Shown here: positions 1-7,847 of the stretch, one piece after another
Numbering within the stretch: the first letter of the stretch is position 1
How the letters are laid out: the number at the start of each line of letters is the position of its first letter
Assembly: GCF_026247885.1 (NCBI RefSeq)
Contig: NZ_CP110921.1
Span: 1,669,001-1,733,000, forward strand
DNA from: Methylococcus mesophilus
GTDB lineage: Bacteria; Pseudomonadota; Gammaproteobacteria; Methylococcales; Methylococcaceae
Reading direction: 5' to 3'
DNA length: 64,000 bases
Made by a program: the position numbers and the translations under genes
Notes under the pieces: generated by a model
What the model saw: the letters and a program-made list of their open reading frames with translations, nothing else
What the model was told of the DNA's origin: nothing
The model's database searches: none

Positions 1-158
1 CGGCGGGCGATTGTCCCAGACAGTACGACGTCCAGGCGATGCCGTCATCGTTCCTCATCGACCGGAAGGGCAACATCCGCCATGTCCACCTGGGGTTCCG
101 GGAAAAGGACAGGGCGGAAATCCGCGCCCAGATCGAAGCGTTGCTCAACGAACCGTGA
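1..158 (+). CDS. Thioredoxin-like (TlpA/AhpC-TSA type) protein, 3' fragment
   Basis: Only the last 51 residues are present; the gene enters from the left edge in the frame beginning at base 3 and ends with TGA at 156-158. The visible part reads Q-Y-D-V-Q-A-M-P-S-S-F-L-I-D then G-N-I, the cis-proline loop (MPSSFLID, cis-Pro after Met) and following strand that close a thioredoxin fold in TlpA/ResA-type periplasmic oxidoreductases. The CxxC active site would lie upstream of the window. The next genes are DUF4266, DUF3570 and ApbE, a combination that recurs with thioredoxin-family proteins, so a periplasmic thiol-redox role is likely. Family call is firm for the fold, not for the substrate. Confidence 0.8.
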   Translation, partial: AGDCPRQYDVQAMPSSFLIDRKGNIRHVHLGFREKDRAEIRAQIEALLNEP

Positions 159-222
159 AAGCTCTCCAAGAATACGACAACGAAGGCCTTCCCGAGTTCG
201 ACAGCAGCGGCGGGCCGCCGCG

Positions 223-435
223 ATGAAACGAGCGATTCTTCTGTCCTGCCACCTCGCGCTTCTGCCCGGCTGCGTGCAGACGGTCGCTCCGTGGGAGCGA
301 GGCACGCTCGCCAAACCGCAGATGGCATTGGTGCCCGATGCCCAACATTCGGCGCTCATGCTACATACCTACAGTTCCAAGGAAACCTCGTCGGGCGGCT
401 ATGGCGTGGGCGGTGGGGGCTGTGGCTGCAACTGA
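223..435 (+). CDS. DUF4266 small lipoprotein
   Basis: A 70-residue protein with a short hydrophobic N-terminus ending in the lipobox L-L-P-G-C (Cys17), so it is probably a lipoprotein. After the lipobox comes the V-x-P-W-E-R-G-T-L-A motif typical of DUF4266, then a Gly-rich tail ending G-C-G-C-N with two more cysteines. The ATG at 223 is chosen because it opens directly onto the signal sequence; a longer reading from 82 overlaps the thioredoxin gene. The 3' end overlaps the DUF3570 start by 35 nt, suggesting translational coupling. Function is unknown; context (thioredoxin, outer-membrane barrel, ApbE) suggests an envelope redox or cofactor role. Confidence 0.85.
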   Translation: MKRAILLSCHLALLPGCVQTVAPWERGTLAKPQMALVPDAQHSALMLHTYSSKETSSGGYGVGGGGCGCN

Positions 436-1873
436 CCGGCTGGCGGCCTTCACGGCGGCGGCCCTGGCGCTGCCGGGCATGGCGGCCGCGCAAGGGATGG
501 ACCTCAGCCCGGAAGCGCTGGCCATCGACGGCAGTTATTCGAACTACCAGGAAAGCAACGGTCGGATGTCGGTGCAGGCGTTCCAGAACGACGCTGCGCT
601 CCGGCTGGGCGAGGACGTCAATTTCCGGGTGAACAGCACGCTGGACTTCATCGGCGGCGGCTCGAATCCGATGAACCTCAACCAGATCGGAGGCGCCTCC
701 CCCACTTTCTACTGGGGGCGGAACAACAACTACGGCAGAAAATATGGCGAACTGGAACTGTCCCAGGCCACCCAGGGCCCGCAGCAGGGCCGGCAGGGCG
801 GGATCCACGACCAGCGCCTGGCCATCGACGGCGCCCTGAACGTGGCGCTGGACGACCTGACCCTGGGCGTCGCCGGCGGCAACTCCACGGAGTGGGACTA
901 CATCTCCAACTTCTTCAACCTGGATGCGCGCTGGGACCTCAACCGGAAGGCGACGACCCTCGCCGCCGGCTTCGGCTATGCCTCCGACACCGTGTGGGCG
1001 GACGGCGGCAACCAGGGCCGCATCCACCAGCAGTACACCGACGGCACGGTGATCGGCGGCGACAAGAACACCTACCAGGGGCTGCTTGGCCTGACTCAGG
1101 TGCTGGACAAGAATTCGCTGATCCAGGTCAATCTGACCGTCGGCAACAGCTCCGGCTTTCTGTCCGATCCGTACAAATCGGCCTGGGTGAACAACGTTCC
1201 CGCGGCCCGCTCATCCTCCACCCGCTCCGCTTCGGCGCAGGACGCTCCGGACATGTCGACCCGCAGCGGGGCCAGTGGCGGCAACCCTGAGCCGTCGCCG
1301 ACGCCCGCTCCCTCAACCGGCCAGCCGGTCGAGGCTCCCGAAACGCTGGTCAACACCTTTTGCCGGCAAAGCGTGCCCTTTTCCTTCCAGGCCAATCTCT
1401 GCGCCGACACCCGTCCCGGCTCGCGCATCCAGTCCGCAGTGCTGCTGCGCTATGTGCGGAACATTCCGGAACTGGATGCCGCCGCGCTGCACCTGGACTA
1501 CCGGTTCTATTCGGATAACTGGAACATCGACTCGCACACCTTCGAAGCCGGCTGGCTGCAGCCGCTGCCCTACGAGACGATGCTGACGTTCCGCCTCAGG
1601 TATTACACCCAGAGGTCTTCGTACTTCTATCAAACCGTCTACGACAACCCGACCGCCGACGGCCTGTATTCCTCCGACTACCGGCTCGCCAGCTTCGGCG
1701 CGGTCGGCGGTGGACTCCAGTTGAACAAGACCTTCTTCGGGATGCTGCAGATCGGCGGCGGGGTGGACCTGTACCAGCGCACCCAGGGCATGGGCTTCAT
1801 GGGCGGCACCGGCAGCCACGTGGACAATTTCAGTTTCGCCCTGTATTCGGTCAACCTGAATCTCAAGTTCTAG
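401..1873 (+). CDS. DUF3570 outer-membrane beta-barrel protein
   Basis: 490 residues from the ATG at 401, chosen because it places a signal peptide (Ala-rich hydrophobic stretch ending A-A-A-Q) at the N-terminus. The rest alternates polar and hydrophobic residues as in porin-like barrels and ends in a C-terminal strand V-N-L-N-L-K-F with terminal Phe, the signal recognised by the BAM complex. A low-complexity Ser/Pro/Ala insert (about residues 270-310) contains S-G-A-S at 289-292, reminiscent of the S-G-A-T flavinylation site used by ApbE. The gene overlaps DUF4266 upstream and lies 7 nt before apbE. DUF3570 has no established function. Confidence 0.88.
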   Translation: MAWAVGAVAATDRLAAFTAAALALPGMAAAQGMDLSPEALAIDGSYSNYQESNGRMSVQAFQNDAALRLGEDVNFRVNSTLDFIGGGSNPMNLNQIGGASPTFYWGRNNNYGRKYGELELSQATQGPQQGRQGGIHDQRLAIDGALNVALDDLTLGVAGGNSTEWDYISNFFNLDARWDLNRKATTLAAGFGYASDTVWADGGNQGRIHQQYTDGTVIGGDKNTYQGLLGLTQVLDKNSLIQVNLTVGNSSGFLSDPYKSAWVNNVPAARSSSTRSASAQDAPDMSTRSGASGGNPEPSPTPAPSTGQPVEAPETLVNTFCRQSVPFSFQANLCADTRPGSRIQSAVLLRYVRNIPELDAAALHLDYRFYSDNWNIDSHTFEAGWLQPLPYETMLTFRLRYYTQRSSYFYQTVYDNPTADGLYSSDYRLASFGAVGGGLQLNKTFFGMLQIGGGVDLYQRTQGMGFMGGTGSHVDNFSFALYSVNLNLKF

Positions 1874-1880
1874 CGAGCCG

Positions 1881-2807
1881 TTGAACCTGCATCCCTTCCG
1901 CTTCCCGTTCCGGGCGATGGGTTCGCCCTGCCACCTGATCCTCTACGCCGCAAGCGAAACCGAGGCGCAGCCCGTGGCAAGGGAAGTGATCGAGGATGTG
2001 CAAGCCCTGGAAGCCCGCTACTCGCGCTACCGGCCGGACAGCCTGCTGTCCAGGGTCAATCGCCTGGCCGGCCGGAAAGGCGGGGTGGTTGTAGACGAAG
2101 AAATGGCGGCCCTCCTCGACTACGCCCGGACCTGTTACGAACAGAGCGATGGCCTGTTCGACGTGACCTCCGGCATCCTGCGCCGGGCCTGGAATTTCTC
2201 CGGCAGCCGGCTGCCCGAGCAGCGCGACATCGACGCCCTGCTGGAACGGGTAGGCTGGGACAAGCTGCGCTGGGAGCCACCGGTGCTGAAATTCGAAATG
2301 CCCGGCATGGAGTTGGATTTCGGCGGCATCGGCAAGGAATACGCCGCCGATCGCGCCGCGACGCGCTGCCTCGAACGCGGCATCACGGCCGGCGTGGTCA
2401 ATTTCGGCGGCGACCTGCGGGTGATCGGCCCGCACCCGGACGGCACGGCCTGGGAGGTCGGCATCAACCACCCGCGCGAACCCGGAAAGCTCCTTGCCAC
2501 CCTCAGCGTCCGCTCCGGCGCCGTCACCACCAGCGGCGACTACGAGCGCTGCATCGTCGTGGACGGCAAACGCTACGGCCATATCCTCGACCCCAGGACC
2601 GGCTGGCCGGTAGAAGGATTGGCGTCGGTGAGCGTGGCCGCTCCGCACGCCCTGGTCGCCGGCAGCGCCTGCACCATCGCCATGCTGAAGGCATCCGACG
2701 GCCCCGAATGGCTGCGGACCCTGGGGCTGCCGGCGTTGTGGATGGATGTGGAGGGTCGCGTTGGCCAACTGGCAGCGAACGCAGGACAGGCTTGGTTCGA
2801 AAAGTAA
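1881..2807 (+). CDS. apbE: FAD:protein FMN transferase (ApbE family)
   Basis: 308 residues. ApbE transfers FMN from FAD to a Ser/Thr of target proteins, or acts as a Mg-dependent FAD pyrophosphatase. Seen here: the N-terminal F-R-A-M-G-S-P-C motif, the L-D-F-G-G-I-G-K-E-Y-A-A-D core, N-F-G-G-D-L, and T-S-G-D-Y-E followed by H-I-L-D-P-R-T-G, all diagnostic. No lipobox or clear signal peptide is visible, unlike exported ApbE, so its compartment is uncertain. The start is TTG at 1881, which keeps the residues before F-R-A-M-G usual in the family; an ATG at 1917 would remove them. Last gene of the Trx-DUF4266-DUF3570-apbE run. Confidence 0.93.
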   Translation: MNLHPFRFPFRAMGSPCHLILYAASETEAQPVAREVIEDVQALEARYSRYRPDSLLSRVNRLAGRKGGVVVDEEMAALLDYARTCYEQSDGLFDVTSGILRRAWNFSGSRLPEQRDIDALLERVGWDKLRWEPPVLKFEMPGMELDFGGIGKEYAADRAATRCLERGITAGVVNFGGDLRVIGPHPDGTAWEVGINHPREPGKLLATLSVRSGAVTTSGDYERCIVVDGKRYGHILDPRTGWPVEGLASVSVAAPHALVAGSACTIAMLKASDGPEWLRTLGLPALWMDVEGRVGQLAANAGQAWFEK

Positions 2808-2820
2808 GTCAAAGATTGCT

Positions 2821-3009
2821 GTCATGCCGGATCGGACTCCGGCATCCAGTTCCCAGGGACGGGATGCCGACCGGGCCGGTACCAATCGAAACATCCGCCG
2901 GGCCGTACCGGCGTCTGTGCCAACCCCCAACCTCGCCCTCCCTGGCGCTGGATTGCGGCTCCCCGGCCGGAACGACGGCGATCGTGCCGGACCGGATTCG
3001 GGCTACCAG
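2821..3009. repeat. Inverted-repeat intergenic element, copy A
   Basis: Left arm 2821-2849 (starts GTCATGCCGG, ends GGCATCCAG) is matched by a degenerate inverted arm at 2948-2976 (starts CTGGATTGCGG, ends GGAACGAC). A further degenerate left-type arm follows at 2982-3009 (TCGTGCCGG to CTACCAG). The same arm sequence bounds the element at 4771-4868. Together with its flanks this fills the 295-bp gap between apbE and the amidotransferase gene. No open frame with coding character is seen. It resembles REP or MITE-like dispersed palindromes; only two loci are visible in this window. Confidence 0.6.
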
Positions 3010-3102
3010 GCCCCGGGCGGGAAACTGGGCGGACTCTGCCGATGCAGGATCAGCGCCTGAAGTAGAATACGCCCCTTCAGAACTGGCGGACTCCCCCACC
3101 CC

Positions 3103-3888
3103 ATGTGCGAACTACTGGGCATGAATTGCAACGTGCCGACCGACATCTGCTTCTCGTTCCGCGGCTTCACCCTGCGCGGCGGATGCACCGGCCACCATAC
3201 CGACGGCTTCGGCATCGCCTTCTTCGAGGAGCGGGGCTGCCGGGTGTTCCTGGACTACGAGCCCTCCGCCGGGTCGCCGATCGCCGAACTGATCCGGAAC
3301 TATCCGATCAAGTCGACCAACGTCATCGCCCACATCCGCAAGGCCACGGTCGGCGAGACCACGCTCGCCAATTGCCACCCTTTCCAGCGGGAGATGTGGG
3401 GGCGGAACTGGATCTTCGCGCACAACGGCAACCTGGAAAACCTGCCCGCATTGCGCCAGCGCTACTACCGCCCGGTCGGCACCACCGACAGCGAACAGGC
3501 TTTCTGCCTCATTCTGGAGACCCTGCGCCAGCGCCATCCCGAGCCGCCCGGCAGCGCCGATCTGGTCCGCACGATCGTGGAGGTGACGCGCGAAATCGCC
3601 GGACATGGCACGTTCAACTACGTCCTGTCCGACGGCGAGCTGATGCTCGCCCATTGCGCCACCCACCTGCACTACATCGTCAGACAGGCGCCGTTCAGCC
3701 ATGCCCACTTGGTCGACGAAGATCTCACGGTCGATTTCGCCGATCTCACCACCCCGGACGACAGGGTATCGGTCATCGCGACCCAACCACTGACCGACAA
3801 CGAAACCTGGACTGCCATGGCGCCGGGCGAATTGATCGTGTTCAAGGACGGGGCGCCGGCGGCTTTTCCGACCCGAGACATCGAATGA
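3103..3888 (+). CDS. Class II glutamine amidotransferase (YafJ-like)
   Basis: 261 residues starting M-C-E-L-L-G-M; Cys2 is the N-terminal nucleophile exposed after removal of Met, as in class II (Ntn) glutamine amidotransferases. Further family marks are the H-T-D-G-F-G-I-A segment, H-I-R-K-A-T, and F-A-H-N-G-N-L. The protein contains only the glutaminase domain, like E. coli YafJ, so it must pass ammonia to a partner or act on a free gamma-glutamyl compound. The stop overlaps the start of the sulfotransferase gene (ATGA), so the two are probably co-translated. The actual substrate is unknown. Confidence 0.88.
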   Translation: MCELLGMNCNVPTDICFSFRGFTLRGGCTGHHTDGFGIAFFEERGCRVFLDYEPSAGSPIAELIRNYPIKSTNVIAHIRKATVGETTLANCHPFQREMWGRNWIFAHNGNLENLPALRQRYYRPVGTTDSEQAFCLILETLRQRHPEPPGSADLVRTIVEVTREIAGHGTFNYVLSDGELMLAHCATHLHYIVRQAPFSHAHLVDEDLTVDFADLTTPDDRVSVIATQPLTDNETWTAMAPGELIVFKDGAPAAFPTRDIE

Positions 3889-4724
3889 CCCATCGCATCC
3901 ACATCGTCGGCTGCTCCCCCCGCAGCGGCACGACCCTGCTCAACGAACTCATGGTGACCTGCTTCGAGATCGGCGGCTATGCCGAGCACGAGCAGAGCAT
4001 CTACAAGCCGTACGCCTACAGCGACGAGATTCTGCTGACCAAGTATCCGCTGCAGACCGCCGTGGTCGCCCCGTTCCTGGCGGTGGACCCCGACCTGTGG
4101 GTGATCTATTTGCTGCGCGACCCGCGCGACGCCGTCTCCAGCCGCAGCCACCGCAAGGACACCCGGCGCTACTGGAGCAACCTCGGCCTCTGGCGCGAAC
4201 TCCACGGCGCGGCCACGAAGCTCATGCGCCATCCCCGCTACCTCACCGTGCGTTACGAGGATCTGGTGTCCGATCCGGACGCGGTGCAGCGGAACCTGAT
4301 GGAACGCATGCCGTTCCTGCGCCTGCGCCATCCCTTCAGCGAATTCCATCGCCATGCCCGGCCTTCCCAGGATTCGCTCGATGCCTTGGGGAGTCTGCGG
4401 CCGATCGATCCCGGCAGCGTCGGCAATTGGCGCCAGCATAAGCCGCATCTGGCGGCGCAGATGGCGAAGTACGGCGATCTGTCCGATCTGCTGATCGAAC
4501 TCGGCTACGAAAAGGACAAGGCCTGGCTGGCCGAGCTGGAAGGCGTGACGCCCGACGACAGCGGCGCCCTGGTGCTGCCGGAACGGACCTGGTATTGGCA
4601 TCTGGGCAAGCGGCTGGACCTTTACTGGCGCGCGGCGATCTATTGGCTCACCCGACAGCCGGCTCTGACCCAGCCCATCTACAGACTACGTACCCGCCGC
4701 CGGGCAAAGAAAGCCGAACGATAA
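3885..4724 (+). CDS. Sulfotransferase family protein
   Basis: 279 residues. The N-terminus has V-G-C-S-P-R-S-G-T-T-L-L, the 5'-phosphosulfate-binding loop of PAPS-dependent sulfotransferases, and the middle has Y-L-L-R-D-P-R-D-A-V-S-S-R, the 3'-phosphate-binding segment. No signal peptide or transmembrane segment is obvious. It starts at the ATG overlapping the amidotransferase stop by 4 nt. Two glycosyltransferases follow downstream, so the acceptor could be a glycan or glycolipid, but that is inference from position. Acceptor specificity cannot be read from sequence. Confidence 0.82.
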   Translation: MTHRIHIVGCSPRSGTTLLNELMVTCFEIGGYAEHEQSIYKPYAYSDEILLTKYPLQTAVVAPFLAVDPDLWVIYLLRDPRDAVSSRSHRKDTRRYWSNLGLWRELHGAATKLMRHPRYLTVRYEDLVSDPDAVQRNLMERMPFLRLRHPFSEFHRHARPSQDSLDALGSLRPIDPGSVGNWRQHKPHLAAQMAKYGDLSDLLIELGYEKDKAWLAELEGVTPDDSGALVLPERTWYWHLGKRLDLYWRAAIYWLTRQPALTQPIYRLRTRRRAKKAER

Positions 4725-4770
4725 CCTCAACTTCCTTCTCTCTCTGCGAGCAATGGCGTTAAGTTAAGCC

Positions 4771-4868
4771 GTCATTTCGGAATGGATTGCCGGAATCCAG
4801 CGCACAAGGATATGTGAGGCCGAAACCGTCCCTGGTTCCTGGACCCCGGCTTTCCCTGCCGGGGTGAC
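4771..4868. repeat. Inverted-repeat intergenic element, copy B
   Basis: A 98-bp element with two 30-bp terminal arms. The left arm 4771-4800 starts GTCATTTCGG and ends GGAATCCAG. The right arm 4839-4868 starts CTGGACCCCGG and ends GGGGTGAC. Read as reverse complement the right arm begins GTCACCCCGG and ends GGGTCCAG, matching the left arm in about two thirds of positions with the same length. The 38-bp centre has no open frame. It lies between the sulfotransferase and glycosyltransferase genes. The same arms occur at 2821-3009, so this looks like a mobilised non-coding repeat family. Confidence 0.68.
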
Positions 4869-4942
4869 GAGACAACCCTACCTTAACGACATCGCCTCTG
4901 GGAAAAGAGATTGGGACAAACGCCCAAACTGTGGGATATGCG

Positions 4943-6025
4943 ATGAACCAAGCCCCCCTGATCTACCCCGCGCGCTGCCGTTTGCACCGCAACGGCGCCA
5001 ACCTGATCCAGGCGCTGCACGTGGTCGAAAGCTTCGACCGGATCGGTGTGCCGACCCGGCTGTACCTGCCGCCGGCCAAAGGCGTCACCGTAGCGGCGCG
5101 CCTGCGCGACTTCGGGATCGACGAAGAGATCGACCTGAGGTTGGACCCCTGGCTGCACACCCGCTTCGGCCTATGGCCGTTCTTCGTCCGCCGTCTGGGC
5201 GAGCTGCGCACGGCCCGCGGCATCTTCACCCACAACCTGATCGTCAGCCGCTGGCTGGCACGGTTCGGGCTGCGCCACGTGCTGGAAATCCACGACGCCG
5301 ACCGCGACCTGGTCCAGGGCGGCTGGATGGATCACGTGGTGGGCTGCCACCGCAGCCGGATCATCGACTGGCTGGTGCCGGTCAGCCGCGCCGCCGCCAA
5401 GGTACTGATGGAATCCGGCGCCGATCCGGAACGCGTGCTGGTCGCACCCAACGCGGTCGACTTGAAGGCCTATGCCAGACTGCCGAAATTCGACCCGGCC
5501 CGGCTCGATCACCCGACCTTCGTCTATCTGGGAACGCTGGCCGCGGACCGCGGACTGCATGTCTTCGACGCCCTGGCGCGGCGCGGCATCGGCCAAGCCG
5601 TGCTGATCGGCGAGGCCGAACCAGGCTCCGATTTCGCCGTGCCGGACAGCGTGGAATCCCGCCCTTTCGTGCCGCACCACGAGGTGCCCGGCTGGTACGG
5701 CCGCACCGATATCACACTGCTGCCCTACCCGCCGCAGCTCGCCACCGCCGATTCCATGAGCCCGATGAAGCTGTTCGAGGCACTGGCCGCCGGCCGACCC
5801 ATCATCGCCAGCGACCTGCCGGTGCTGCGGGAACTGTTGGAACACGAGAAGACCGCGCTGCTGGTCGACCCGGAAGACGTGGAAGCCTGGATCGCCGCGG
5901 TCCGGCGGCTTCAGTCCGACCGCGAACTGGCCGTCCGGCTTGCCGGCGCCGCCGCGGAGCGCGCCCGCGATTTTTCCTGGGAGAAACGGGAAGAAAACAT
6001 CGCTGGGGCCTGCGGCTGGCTGTGA
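4943..6025 (+). CDS. Glycosyltransferase, GT4-like
   Basis: 360 residues from the ATG at 4943 (a GTG at 4931 would add four residues). The C-terminal half has the GT-B fold pattern: V-A-P-N-A-V-D-L at the inter-domain hinge, then S-M-S-P-M-K-L-F-E-A-L-A-A-G-R-P-I-I-A-S-D, which carries the nucleotide-sugar binding E-x7-E-like motif. The N-terminal acceptor domain is not similar to any specific enzyme I can name. It is convergent with the next glycosyltransferase, with only 7 bp between stops. Probably acts in surface glycan synthesis; donor and acceptor unknown. Confidence 0.82.
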   Translation: MNQAPLIYPARCRLHRNGANLIQALHVVESFDRIGVPTRLYLPPAKGVTVAARLRDFGIDEEIDLRLDPWLHTRFGLWPFFVRRLGELRTARGIFTHNLIVSRWLARFGLRHVLEIHDADRDLVQGGWMDHVVGCHRSRIIDWLVPVSRAAAKVLMESGADPERVLVAPNAVDLKAYARLPKFDPARLDHPTFVYLGTLAADRGLHVFDALARRGIGQAVLIGEAEPGSDFAVPDSVESRPFVPHHEVPGWYGRTDITLLPYPPQLATADSMSPMKLFEALAAGRPIIASDLPVLRELLEHEKTALLVDPEDVEAWIAAVRRLQSDRELAVRLAGAAAERARDFSWEKREENIAGACGWL

Positions 6026-6032
6026 CGGTCCG

Positions 6033-7157
6033 TCAGGGGAAGAACGTCTCCAGGTGCATCCGGATGCTGTTTTCGACAGTATAGCCCTGCACCGCTTCGC
6101 GGAGTACGGCGGGGGGCAAAGGACGATCGAGCGTCGCCGCCATCGCCCCGGCCATCGCCTCCGCCTCGCGCATCGGCACCAGCGGGCCGAACCGGCCGCC
6201 CTGCAGGATCTCGCGCGGTCCGCTGCGGCAATCGGTGGCGACCACCGGGGTGCCGACGGCCATCGCCTCGATGAGCACGTTCGGGCAGCCCTCCCATAGC
6301 GAGGACAGCACGAACAGACTGGCCCGCGCCATGTAGGCGTAAGGATTGGAGACGAAGCCGGGCAGCTCGAAATCCGCTTCCACCCCGAGTTCCCGCGCCT
6401 GTGCTTCCATGCGCTCCTTCTGGCGCCCCTGGCCGAGGATCATCAGCCTGCATGGGCGTTTGCCATGCAGTAAGGCGAAGGCCTTGAGCAGCGTCCCGAA
6501 ATCCTTGGCCCGCCCCAAACGGCCGGCGCCGAGAATCACCGGCGGCTCGCCGGGCGCGAACCAGGGATGCCCGATGGGCTCCTGAGCCGCCGCCAGGAGT
6601 TCCGGCGTGATGGTGGGATTCGGCAGGACCGCGACTCCCTCGCGGGGCAGATCCAGGAACGCCACCAGGTCGTCCGCCACCCCTTCGGAATTGCAGATAA
6701 CCCCGTCGCAATGGGTGTAGATCTGCCGGAGCCTGCGGCGGTATAGGGCGCGGTTCAGCCGGAACCGGTACTGGTTCGCCAGCCGCACCGACAAGGTGGT
6801 GACCATGCGCAGGAAGAAACGCACCCGGGCGTCCTTGAGTTCTTCGCGCACCGCCACGGCGATGCCGTCGTCGCGTTCTTCGGTCGTCAGCACGACATCC
6901 GGCCAATGCGCCCGAATGAAGGCCAGCAGTTCGCGCGCCAAGCCCCGGTCGCTCCGGCTCGGCAACACCACTTGGCGCACCTGCGGACACAACTGCTCGG
7001 TGAACAGTTCGTTCGGGCGGTTCACCAGGACGCTGACTTCCATGCCGGCCCGGACGAAGCCATTGGCGAGATTGACGATGTCGCGCGCGACGCCCCCTTC
7101 GCCGAAGCTCGGGCCGAACAGGACGATGTGGCGGGATTCGCTGGCAAGCGTCTGCAT
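6033..7157 (-). CDS. Glycosyltransferase, GT4 family
   Basis: 374 residues. Classic GT4 features: G-P-S-F-G-E-G-G-V-A-R near the N-terminus, L-P-N-P-T at the hinge, G-R-L-G-R-A-K-D-F, and W-E-G-C-P-N-V-L-I-E-A-M-A-V-G-T-P-V-V-A-T-D containing the E-x7-E motif. The ATG at 7157 is chosen over upstream in-frame codons because those fall inside the neighbouring transporter gene. It sits 20 nt downstream of the TMEM165-type transporter on the same strand and may be co-transcribed with it and the ZIP gene. Acceptor unknown. Confidence 0.87.
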   Translation of the reverse strand: MQTLASESRHIVLFGPSFGEGGVARDIVNLANGFVRAGMEVSVLVNRPNELFTEQLCPQVRQVVLPSRSDRGLARELLAFIRAHWPDVVLTTEERDDGIAVAVREELKDARVRFFLRMVTTLSVRLANQYRFRLNRALYRRRLRQIYTHCDGVICNSEGVADDLVAFLDLPREGVAVLPNPTITPELLAAAQEPIGHPWFAPGEPPVILGAGRLGRAKDFGTLLKAFALLHGKRPCRLMILGQGRQKERMEAQARELGVEADFELPGFVSNPYAYMARASLFVLSSLWEGCPNVLIEAMAVGTPVVATDCRSGPREILQGGRFGPLVPMREAEAMAGAMAATLDRPLPPAVLREAVQGYTVENSIRMHLETFFP

Positions 7158-7177
7158 GAGGAAAATCCGCTTAACCT

Positions 7178-7846
7178 TCAGCGGAAGGCGCGGATGACTT
7201 CCAGCGCCGCCGGCATGGCCTCCATGCCCGCATAAACCGCCAGCGCCAGAAACAGAACGCCGCTGAGCCTGTGCAGCCAGACCAGCGGGATTCTCTGAAG
7301 GACGGTGCGCCCGGCCCAGATGCCCAGGACGGAAGTGAGAACCAGGGCCAGCGAAGCACCCGCCCACACCGCGGAAGGCGAGGCCGAGGTGCCCAGCCCG
7401 GCCACGGCCAGCTGGGTCTTGTCACCGAACTCGGCAAACAGGATCATCAGGAAGGTCGTGACGAAGACACCGTGTCCGGGCTTTTCCTCGACCGATTCAT
7501 CCTCCGCTTCCTCCCGCGCCAGCACCGATTTCAGGCCGAATCCCAGGAACAGGAGGGCAACCACCCCGGCCACAACGGGCCGCGGCACCCAGTGGACCAA
7601 GGCCGCGCCGAACAGCACCGCCGCCAGGTTGAGCAGCCCAAAGGCGACCGTTGCGCCCAGCAGCACCGGCAGGCCGCGGTGGCGGGCCGCCAGGGTCATG
7701 CAGACCAGCTGGCTCTTGTCGCCGATCTCGGCGGCGGCGATCAGGGCGAAAGTGGTGGCGGAGGCCGTTGCCCATTCGAGGGCGCCGGACGGCAGCGACG
7801 GTGAGCCCACCCATTCCGGCAGGCTCCAGGACCAGAAGCAGGACAT
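7178..7846 (-). CDS. TMEM165/GDT1 family cation transporter (UPF0016)
   Basis: 222 residues, about six to seven membrane segments in two homologous halves. Each half carries the signature E-x-G-D-K-[ST]-Q: E-I-G-D-K-S-Q at 40-46 and E-F-G-D-K-T-Q at 139-145. The halves are joined by a charged loop rich in Glu (about 110-123). The family exports Mn(II) or exchanges Ca(II)/Mn(II) for protons (MneA in bacteria, TMEM165 in Golgi). It is separated by one base from the upstream ZIP transporter gene, so the two are almost certainly one transcript handling divalent metals. A manganese role is the best guess. Confidence 0.9.
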   Translation of the reverse strand: MSCFWSWSLPEWVGSPSLPSGALEWATASATTFALIAAAEIGDKSQLVCMTLAARHRGLPVLLGATVAFGLLNLAAVLFGAALVHWVPRPVVAGVVALLFLGFGLKSVLAREEAEDESVEEKPGHGVFVTTFLMILFAEFGDKTQLAVAGLGTSASPSAVWAGASLALVLTSVLGIWAGRTVLQRIPLVWLHRLSGVLFLALAVYAGMEAMPAALEVIRAFR

Positions 7847-7847
7847 G

